The notes below the pieces were generated by a model. It searched no databases and was not told the DNA's origin. It was given only the letters and a program-made list of their open reading frames with translations. Shown here in pieces: positions 44,281-49,945 of a stretch of 49,945 bases of DNA. Numbering within the stretch: the first letter of the stretch is position 1; each line of letters opens with the position of its first letter. Made by a program: the position numbers and the translations under genes. The stretch spans positions 1 through 49,945 of the forward strand of contig NZ_AJQE01000066.1 in NCBI RefSeq assembly GCF_000261685.1. Reading direction: 5' to 3'. The stretch comes from Bradyrhizobium genomosp. I (2014). Lineage in GTDB: Bacteria > Pseudomonadota > Alphaproteobacteria > Rhizobiales > Xanthobacteraceae.

Positions 44281-45687
44281 TCACGTCAGCCGATCGATGA
44301 TCTGAAGGAGCCGGTCGCAGGACGCCTCGATCCTCTTGTGCGGAGACGTTGCGACCCCAAGCAACAATCCTGGTCGCACTGAGCCCTTCGACGCATACCA
44401 GAGCGATAGCGGCGTAGGCGCCAGTCCAAGCGGTGCCGCTTCCCTGGCGATGGCCAGATCGGGTGCTCCCTCCGGCAAGCGCAGGATCGCCGCCAATCCG
44501 GCAATCGCAACGTTGGCCGTGCGCGGGCGCAGGTATTTCAGCAAACCATCGGCTTGCGCTGCGTAGGCTCGTTTCGTGCGCCGAAGATGCCGGAGATAAT
44601 GACCGTCGCAGATGAAATCGGCCATCGCGAGCTGCACCGCGGGTCCGGGCGCCGGCGCGAGGCACGCCGCAACTTCGGCAAATCGCGACGCCAGGGCGGC
44701 CGGTGCCACCACAAAGCCCAGCCGCAGGGCAGGCGTCACGGTCTTGCTGAAAGAGCCGACGTGGATGACGCGGCCGGCGCGGTCGAGCGATGCGAGCGCC
44801 GGCGCCGCCCGGCCCTTGAGCTGAAGTTCGCTCAGATAGTCATCCTCGATCAGCCACGCCTTGCTTTGCGCTGCCCAGTCGAGCAGGCGTGAGCGCCGCA
44901 CAAGCGACAATGTCGAGCCGAGTGGCGCCTGCTGCCCTGGCGTCACGACGACCAGTGCCGCATCAGGAGCTTGTTTCAGGCCGAAATCGACATCGATGCC
45001 GTTGGTGTCGACAGGGATCGGTGCGATCTTGAGCCTCGCAAGCTCGAGGCCGTGCCGGGTGAAGGGAAAGCCCGGATCCTCCATCCAGGCTTTCTTCTCT
45101 TCGAGACCGAGGACGCGGAGCGCCAGGCCAAGGCCGCCGCTGAAACCGCCGGTGATGATGATCTGGGAGGGCGCGCACTCGATCCCGCGCGCCAACGCAA
45201 GGTAGGCCGCGATCTCGCGCCGCAACGCCGGCTCGCCACGTGGGTCAGGGTAGATCGCCGGTGCGCTCACCTCAACGCGGACGGCCTGCGCGCGCATCCG
45301 CGCCAGCAGCGTCGCAGGAAGGGTCTCCTGCGCAGGCACGCCCATCTGGAAGATCGCCGGCCCGGCCGTGAGCTCCTGGTACATCTCCATGAACGAGCCG
45401 GGTGCCGGGGCCTTGTCCCGCCGCACTGGAAAGCGCGGCCGGTCCGCGACACGTGTTCCAGTCGCGCGGGCCGCGACGATCAGCTGCGCCGACGAGAGTT
45501 TCTCGTACGCGACGCGCACGGTTCCGCGCGCGACGCCGAGCTGGGCGGCCAGATCCTGCCAGGACGGGAGGCGCGCGCCCGGGGCGAGCACGCCGCTCTC
45601 GATCGCAGTCCTGATCCCTCTGTGGATCTGCTCGGCCAGCGGAGTCTTCGCAGATCGATCCAGCTCCAGGCGCAGTGGCTTGGTCAT
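44281..45687 (-). CDS. MocR-type PLP-dependent transcriptional regulator
   Basis: A 468-residue fusion: GntR-type winged helix (residues ~10-80: LAEQIHRGIRTAI, LPSWQDLAAQLGVARGTVRVAYEKL) linked to an aminotransferase-like domain (about 120-468). The PLP-binding Lys is in GSFSKTVTP, and IEDDYLSE carries the Asp that contacts PLP. MocR proteins sense amines or PLP. ATG 45687 is chosen over upstream ATGs at 45702 and 45750. It is divergent from the AhpD-like/HD pair, its probable target. Confidence 0.93.
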   Translation of the reverse strand: MTKPLRLELDRSAKTPLAEQIHRGIRTAIESGVLAPGARLPSWQDLAAQLGVARGTVRVAYEKLSSAQLIVAARATGTRVADRPRFPVRRDKAPAPGSFMEMYQELTAGPAIFQMGVPAQETLPATLLARMRAQAVRVEVSAPAIYPDPRGEPALRREIAAYLALARGIECAPSQIIITGGFSGGLGLALRVLGLEEKKAWMEDPGFPFTRHGLELARLKIAPIPVDTNGIDVDFGLKQAPDAALVVVTPGQQAPLGSTLSLVRRSRLLDWAAQSKAWLIEDDYLSELQLKGRAAPALASLDRAGRVIHVGSFSKTVTPALRLGFVVAPAALASRFAEVAACLAPAPGPAVQLAMADFICDGHYLRHLRRTKRAYAAQADGLLKYLRPRTANVAIAGLAAILRLPEGAPDLAIAREAAPLGLAPTPLSLWYASKGSVRPGLLLGVATSPHKRIEASCDRLLQIIDRLT

Positions 45688-45803
45688 GCCTGCATGGTAC
45701 ATGATTTTTGCGCGTTCTTGGTGCTTTTTTGTAGACCACAGCGGAGGCACCTAACGGGCAACGGGGAGCGTTCATCCCCTCCCGGTCATCAAGGAGCAAG
45801 CAG

Positions 45804-46265
45804 ATGAATGAACGTCTCAACTACAGCCACATCGCACCATCAGGCACGAAGGCACTGGGCGGCGTCTACGGCTACGTCATGCAGAGCGGGCTCCCGACGA
45901 CGCTGGTTACTTTGGTCTATCTCCGCGTGTCGCAGATCAACAACTGCGCCTATTGCCTCGACATGCACACGCGCGACTTGCTGAAGAGCGGCGTGAAGAT
46001 CGAAAAGCTCGCGCTGGTGCAGGCGTGGGCGGAGGCGGGCAATCTCTTCGACGAGCGCGAGCGCGCCGCCCTCGCATGGGCCGAGACGGTCACCCGCATC
46101 GCCGAGACCAACGTTCCGGACGATGCCTATCGAGCCGCCCGCAAGGTCTTCAGCGAGCGCGAGCTGGTCGATCTCACGATCGCGATCAGCCTGATGAATG
46201 CGTATAATCGCATGTCGATCAGCTTCCGGAAAACGCCGCAGGCCGTGCTCGAGAATGCCGCCTGA
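45804..46265 (+). CDS. carboxymuconolactone decarboxylase/AhpD-like protein
   Basis: A 153-residue helical protein with the alkylhydroperoxidase catalytic motif CAYCLDMH (Cys-x-x-Cys, then His; about residues 49-56), preceded by YLRVSQINN. This is the AhpD/CMD superfamily motif, so a peroxidase or reductase role is likely. AAGGAG lies upstream. Followed 42 bases later by the HD hydrolase, probably one operon under the divergent MocR regulator. Confidence 0.92.
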   Translation: MNERLNYSHIAPSGTKALGGVYGYVMQSGLPTTLVTLVYLRVSQINNCAYCLDMHTRDLLKSGVKIEKLALVQAWAEAGNLFDERERAALAWAETVTRIAETNVPDDAYRAARKVFSERELVDLTIAISLMNAYNRMSISFRKTPQAVLENAA

Positions 46266-46307
46266 CGACGCATGGCATCAGCAGAAACAAAAAGCAGGAG
46301 CCTGAAA

Positions 46308-46946
46308 ATGACGAGCGTGATTTCCGGCGTCAAAATTCCCGACAGCCAATTGGCGCGCGAGGCTGCCGAGCTGGTGCGCACCTACGAAGACGAGATGTTG
46401 TTCAACCATTCGGTTCGCGTCTACGTGTTCGGCGCGATCAAGGGGCTGCGCCAGAAGCTGAAGTTCGATTCCGAACTGCTCTATGTCGCGGCACTGTTTC
46501 ATGACCTCGGCCTGGTCGATCACTACCACACCGAGACCAGGCGGTTTGAGGTCGACGGCGCAGACGCCGCGCGCGAGTTTCTCCGGGCGCGCGGCATTGC
46601 CGAGCCGCAAGCAGATCTGGTGTGGGAAGCAATCGCGCTTCACACCACTCCGGGCATTCCACAATATATGCGGCCGGAGATCGCGCTCACCAATGCAGGC
46701 GTGTTGGTGGATGTGGTGGGCATTGGATATGACGAGTACACGCCGGAGCAGCGCGATCAGGTGATCTCCGCGTTTCCGCGTGGCGACTTCAAGAACGAGT
46801 TCGTGAAGGTGCAGACCTGCTCAGCGCTGAAAAAGCCGCAAACCACGTTCGGGACGGTCAACTTCGAGTACATCGAAGATCACGATCCTGGCTTTCACAA
46901 GCCGAACGCGTGCACGCGCATCCGCAACACGCCCTGGCAAAGTTGA
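46308..46946 (+). CDS. HD domain hydrolase, cyanamide hydratase-like
   Basis: A 212-residue HD-fold protein: FNHSVRVYVFG (first metal His), AALFHDLGL (HD), EAIALHTTP (third His region) and VLVDVVGIGYDEY (final Asp). The NHSVRVYxFG start is typical of the cyanamide hydratase/DDI2-like branch, which hydrates nitrile-like or cyanamide groups, but other HD hydrolases share it. ATG 46308 has GGAG at 7-base spacing; an in-frame ATG at 46272 adds 12 residues. Second gene of the operon. Confidence 0.88.
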   Translation: MTSVISGVKIPDSQLAREAAELVRTYEDEMLFNHSVRVYVFGAIKGLRQKLKFDSELLYVAALFHDLGLVDHYHTETRRFEVDGADAAREFLRARGIAEPQADLVWEAIALHTTPGIPQYMRPEIALTNAGVLVDVVGIGYDEYTPEQRDQVISAFPRGDFKNEFVKVQTCSALKKPQTTFGTVNFEYIEDHDPGFHKPNACTRIRNTPWQS

Positions 46947-46999
46947 GGAGACGCCGCCGCTCCGTCACGGAATTCTCGGCATAAGCCGAACGGTTTTGA

Positions 47000-47266
47000 T
47001 TATTGGGCGCGAACGGCGTGGCGTCTCGAGCGGTGGGGGGGCGCCGGTTTGCTTGATGGAAAATACGGATTCACCACGCAACTTGCGGAGCGCCCGACCG
47101 CGAGATATCGGCACTGTGCAAGCGATGCGTAGCGGCAGTCGAAATAGCCGACGGGACCGTAGATCTGCATGCAGACGGGATAGCTCGGATCGTAGGTTTG
47201 TGCATGCGCAAGTCCGCCGGCCGAGAGCAGGGCGATCGCGATGAGCGCGAGGCGGGCCCGGCTCAT
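47000..47266 (-). CDS. DUF3551 family secreted protein
   Basis: An 88-residue exported protein: signal peptide (cleavage after AHAQ, about residue 23), then the DUF3551 pattern YPVCMQIYG...DCRYASLAQCRYLA with four Cys and a C-terminal NPYF. Function unknown; the family is expanded in Bradyrhizobium. Its ATG lies one base after the stop of the preceding DUF3551 gene. The last ~17 residues are an Arg/His-rich tail beyond the usual family end. Confidence 0.88.
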   Translation of the reverse strand: MSRARLALIAIALLSAGGLAHAQTYDPSYPVCMQIYGPVGYFDCRYASLAQCRYLAVGRSASCVVNPYFPSSKPAPPHRSRRHAVRAQ

Positions 47267-47267
47267 C

Positions 47268-47576
47268 TCAGCGCGGCGAGAAGTAGCCCGGCGTCTGCGC
47301 GCCCGGACGGTTCTGATATGCGTATGGGTCGTCGCTCTGTCCGACGAAATACGGATTTGCGATGCAGGTCAGCGCGCGACCTGACGCGCTCGCCTGACAC
47401 TGCGCGTAAGTGTCGAACCTGCAATTGCTCAGCCCAGGCCATTCATCACCGGTGAGGCAGAAAGGATGATTTTTACCGAATGCGTGCGCCGGTGCGCTTG
47501 CACCTGATGCGAATGCAAATGTGACGAATGCGAGCGAAAATGTGGCGACAATGGGCAAGGGAACTCGACCGCGCAT
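47268..47576 (-). CDS. DUF3551 family secreted protein (paralogue)
   Basis: A 102-residue exported protein: signal peptide (about residues 1-31), then HPFCLTGDEWPGLSNCRFDTYAQC..., the DUF3551 Cys pattern, ending in NPYFVGQ and a Pro/Gly/Tyr-rich tail. GGAG lies 7 bases before ATG 47576. It forms a tandem pair with the next gene, likely a local duplication. Confidence 0.88.
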   Translation of the reverse strand: MRGRVPLPIVATFSLAFVTFAFASGASAPAHAFGKNHPFCLTGDEWPGLSNCRFDTYAQCQASASGRALTCIANPYFVGQSDDPYAYQNRPGAQTPGYFSPR

Positions 47577-47830
47577 CTCGATTCTCCAATCACGCGAATG
47601 TGCGCGCGGACTCGTTACGCGCACATGCAGTTTATGTCGTGTAGTCGACATTGGAACTCGTGAAAACACTTGTTCCAAAGGGTTTCCGCACACCTGCCGA
47701 TAAACATTCGTTAATGAGCAAGGTCCTTTCGACCAAACTGTTGCGTCGCGGTTACAGCAATTCCGTCGTCCGCTGCTAAGACATCGCGCACGGCCCGGGG
47801 GCCTACTGAAGAAACTGGAACGGGAATCAA

Positions 47831-48553
47831 ATGAAGAAGAATTTGTTGCTTGCCGCTGTCAGCCTCGTCGCGCTCGGCGCGGCTGCGCCGGCGCTGGCTG
47901 CTGACCTCGCGGCACGGCCCTACACCAAAGCTCCGCCCGCGGCGATCGCCGCCGTCTACGACTGGAGCGGCTTCTATATCGGCATCAACGGCGGTGGCGG
48001 TTCGGCGGATACGTCGTGGGACCTCGTCAACTTCGGCTCTGAAGGTTCGCACAACTCGACCGGCGGCACGGTCGGTGGTCAGATCGGTTACCGCTGGCAG
48101 ACCGGCCAGTTCGTTTTCGGTGTGGAAGGCCAAGGCAACTGGGCTGACTTCTCGGGTGACAACATCAGCGCCATCACCGGGCTCCGGAACCGTACGCGCC
48201 TCGATGCCTTCGGTCTGATCACGGGCCAGGTCGGCTATGCCTGGAACAACGTCCTGCTCTACGTGAAGGGCGGTGCGGCTGTTGTCAGCAACAAGTACGA
48301 CGTCTACAGCACTGTTACGGGTGCAAACCTCGACAATGCGGACGAGACTCGCTGGGGCGGCACGGTTGGCGCGGGCCTGGAGTTCGGTTTTGCTCCGAAC
48401 TGGACGGTCGGTGTCGAGTACAACCACATCTTCCTCGGCGACCAAAATGTCACCTTCGCCAGTGGCGCAGTCGATCGCATCAAGCAGGACGTCGACATGG
48501 GCCTCGTCCGCCTGAACTACAAGTTCGGCGGCCCGCTGCTGGCCCGCTACTAA
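47831..48553 (+). CDS. outer membrane beta-barrel protein (Omp31-like)
   Basis: A 240-residue protein: signal peptide (cleavage after ALAA, about residue 23), the rhizobial post-signal motif ADLAARPYTKAPP, then an eight-stranded beta-barrel (YDWSGFYIGINGGGG starts strand 1; C-terminal RLNYKFGGPLLARY). Very similar proteins are abundant in Bradyrhizobium and in Brucella (Omp25/31). Structural role or adhesion. GGAACGGG precedes the start; a strong terminator follows. Confidence 0.94.
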   Translation: MKKNLLLAAVSLVALGAAAPALAADLAARPYTKAPPAAIAAVYDWSGFYIGINGGGGSADTSWDLVNFGSEGSHNSTGGTVGGQIGYRWQTGQFVFGVEGQGNWADFSGDNISAITGLRNRTRLDAFGLITGQVGYAWNNVLLYVKGGAAVVSNKYDVYSTVTGANLDNADETRWGGTVGAGLEFGFAPNWTVGVEYNHIFLGDQNVTFASGAVDRIKQDVDMGLVRLNYKFGGPLLARY

Positions 48554-48583
48554 GACAGATCGCTCCATCGCGAGCGGCTGACG

Positions 48584-48613
48584 AAAGCCCCGGCTTTGGC
48601 CGGGGCTTTTTTT
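48584..48613 (+). terminator. strong rho-independent terminator after the outer membrane protein
   Basis: GCCCCGGC (48587-48594), loop TTTG, GCCGGGGC (48599-48606), then seven T (48607-48613). The preceding AAA can pair with the first T residues, lengthening the stem. Confidence 0.93.
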
Positions 48614-48726
48614 CTTGTTTGCATTCAGCCAGTTAACCATCGCTTTTCGCGAGGCCTCGGATCGCTTGACTCCATAGAACAAAATGAGAACAATGTTCTT
48701 CATACGTTCCAGCAAGGGAGCAGGCC

Positions 48727-48825
48727 ATGTTCAGGGTTTTCGTGGAAGAAGCCGCCGCACTGGCGTCGATCACGCTGTTCGTCGGGATGATCGCGATCTG
48801 GGCGCAGGTCATCCCGCAGCTCTAG
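48727..48825 (+). CDS. 32-residue single-helix membrane microprotein
   Basis: ATG 48727 to TAG 48823-48825 gives a 32-residue peptide starting MFRVFVEEAAA and ending VIPQL. A hydrophobic stretch (about residues 10-30: ALASITLFVGMIAIW) would span the membrane. AAGGGAG lies 9 bases upstream. From memory closely similar microproteins are annotated in Bradyrhizobium genomes. Function unknown. Confidence 0.6.
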   Translation: MFRVFVEEAAALASITLFVGMIAIWAQVIPQL

Positions 48826-48907
48826 GACGGAGCTTGCTGCTGCCGCTTGGGGAAAAGCGGGACGACGCGGCGAAGCGGTCGCTCCGGCGTGGACTCTGGA
48901 GCAGTGA

Positions 48908-48927
48908 CGCCTCACCATTGTGAGGCG
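48908..48927. terminator. hairpin upstream of dnaE
   Basis: CGCCTCAC (48908-48915), loop CATT, GTGAGGCG (48920-48927): a perfect 8-bp stem without a T-run. It could terminate the microprotein transcript weakly or lie in the dnaE leader. Confidence 0.35.
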
Positions 48928-49023
48928 AGTCGGCCGGGCGGTGCAGGATCTGCTTTTTGATCTCTGACATCCCCTGGCGCCGGCGACCGTTTCATTTCGT
49001 CTGCAAGAGGCCGTCACGCGATC

Positions 49024-49945
49024 ATGCCGAGCGCCGGATTTGTTCACCTTCACGTTCACTCGGCTTATTCGCTGCTCAAGGGCTCGATCAAGATCGCCAA
49101 GCTCGCCGAGCTTGCGAAGAAGGACCACCAGCCCGCACTGGCGCTGACCGACACCGATAATCTGTTCGGTGCGCTGGAGTTCTCCGACAAGATGGCGGGT
49201 TCCGGTATCCAGCCGATCGTCGGCTGCGAGCTGGCGATTGATTTCGGCGATCAGGATCCGAATGCGCGGAACGCGATTGGGCCGTCGCGGGTGGTGCTGC
49301 TGGGAGCGCAGGAGCGCGGCTATCGCAGCCTGATGCGGCTGAACTCGCGCGCGTTCCTGGAATCGCCGGACAGCCATGCTCCGTTCATCAAGTTCGATTG
49401 GCTCGAGGGCGAGACCGAGGGCCTGATCGCGCTGACGGGTGGACCGGACGGGCCGATCTCGCTGGCGCTCGCCGGCGGCCTTGCCGAGCTCGCCGCCGCG
49501 CGCTGCGAGCGTCTGGCCGCCCTGTTCGGCGACCGCCTCTACGTCGAATTGCAGCGCCACAACACGGAGAAGGAGCGGCGCGTCGAAAGCGGCTTGATCG
49601 ATATCGCTTACGCCAAGGGACTGCCGCTGGTTGCGACCAACGAGCCGTATTTCGCCGCGACCGACGACTACGAAGCGCATGACGCGCTGCTCTGCATCGC
49701 CGGCGGGCGGCTGATCGCCGAGACCGAGCGCGAGCAGCTCACGCCGGATCATCGCTTCAAGACGCGCGCCGAGATGGCGGTGCTGTTCGCCGACATTCCG
49801 GAGGCGCTGGCCTCGACGATGGAGATCGCCGAGCGCTGCTCGTTCCGGCCAATGACGCGCAAGCCGATCCTGCCGTTCTTCACCGTCGGCGCCGCCGCAA
49901 GCTCCGATGCCGCCTCTGTCGAGGCGGCCGAGCTGAAGCGTCAGG
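49024..49945 (+). CDS. dnaE: DNA polymerase III alpha subunit, 5' part
   Basis: An open frame from ATG 49024 runs off the right edge (307 codons visible). It begins with the PHP domain: FVHLHVHSAYSLLKGS, ALALTDTDNLFG and IVGCELAI are the hallmark DnaE N-terminal motifs, and LVATNEPYF and RFKTRAEM follow as expected. It is the replicative polymerase catalytic subunit. In many Rhizobiales dnaE directly follows lolD; here about 10 kb lies between them. Confidence 0.95.
   Translation, partial: MPSAGFVHLHVHSAYSLLKGSIKIAKLAELAKKDHQPALALTDTDNLFGALEFSDKMAGSGIQPIVGCELAIDFGDQDPNARNAIGPSRVVLLGAQERGYRSLMRLNSRAFLESPDSHAPFIKFDWLEGETEGLIALTGGPDGPISLALAGGLAELAAARCERLAALFGDRLYVELQRHNTEKERRVESGLIDIAYAKGLPLVATNEPYFAATDDYEAHDALLCIAGGRLIAETEREQLTPDHRFKTRAEMAVLFADIPEALASTMEIAERCSFRPMTRKPILPFFTVGAAASSDAASVEAAELKRQ

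Noticed and set aside
1..49945. tRNA, rRNA, integrase or insertion sequence
   Set aside because: Intergenic regions were read for these and none showed a cloverleaf, transposase motif or terminal inverted repeats.

Overview
The window looks like chromosome from a Bradyrhizobium-type alphaproteobacterium (Rhizobiales). The reasons are high GC with strong GC3 bias, the run proS-lolC-lolD with dnaE at the right edge, short editing-domain-free prolyl-tRNA synthetase, DUF2336, DUF3551 and DUF2778 proteins, Omp31-like beta-barrels, MmyB-like and MocR regulators, and an intergenic palindromic repeat (13507-13604) of a kind I associate with Bradyrhizobium. I see no rRNA, tRNA, CRISPR array, transposase or phage gene.

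Layout. 1-2.2 kb: a noncanonical RTX-like protein with 15 copies of a GDAGG...GGDD motif, then a stretch with a Tat-signal gene remnant. 2.3-9 kb: ABC-F ATPase, MBL-fold hydrolase, EamA transporter, PsiF-like protein, cupin, alpha/beta hydrolase and nitroreductase. 9-12.9 kb: a cyclic-di-GMP type signalling operon (DUF2336, PilZ, HD-GYP; minus strand) divergent from an AraC-type regulator. 12.9-17.7 kb: FMN reductase, chemotaxis receptor, DUF1810, periplasmic DUF2778 and a small DUF982-like protein. 17.8-25.3 kb: an orphan TRAP binding protein, then a compact minus-strand operon (TetR, ABC permease, atypical NAD-binding SDR, GNAT, DHDPS-family aldolase/lyase, ABC ATPase) divergent from its NMT1/THI5-type binding protein; two related palindromes flank tetR. 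25.3-28.9 kb: a ribose-type sugar ABC importer. 29.0-29.8 kb: a frameshifted gene remnant and a candidate ~160-nt small RNA with promoter and strong terminator. 29.8-35.0 kb: a copper-handling cluster (DUF2946, TonB receptor, Cys/His-bearing beta-propeller annotated elsewhere as sialidase, TlpA-like thioredoxin, PCu(A)C chaperone). 35.3-38.7 kb: proS, lolC, lolD. 38.7-48.8 kb: medium-chain oxidoreductase with divergent MmyB-like regulator, a large hybrid histidine kinase, a MocR regulator divergent from an AhpD-like/HD hydrolase pair, two tandem DUF3551 secreted proteins, an outer-membrane beta-barrel and a 32-residue membrane microprotein. 49.0 kb to the end: 5' part of dnaE.

The best candidates for under-described systems are the six-gene ABC/DHDPS/SDR/GNAT operon with its own TetR, the copper cluster built around a non-sialidase propeller, the RTX-variant repeat protein, and the candidate small RNA at 29.4-29.6 kb. 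All functions are inferred from sequence reading alone; no searches were run.
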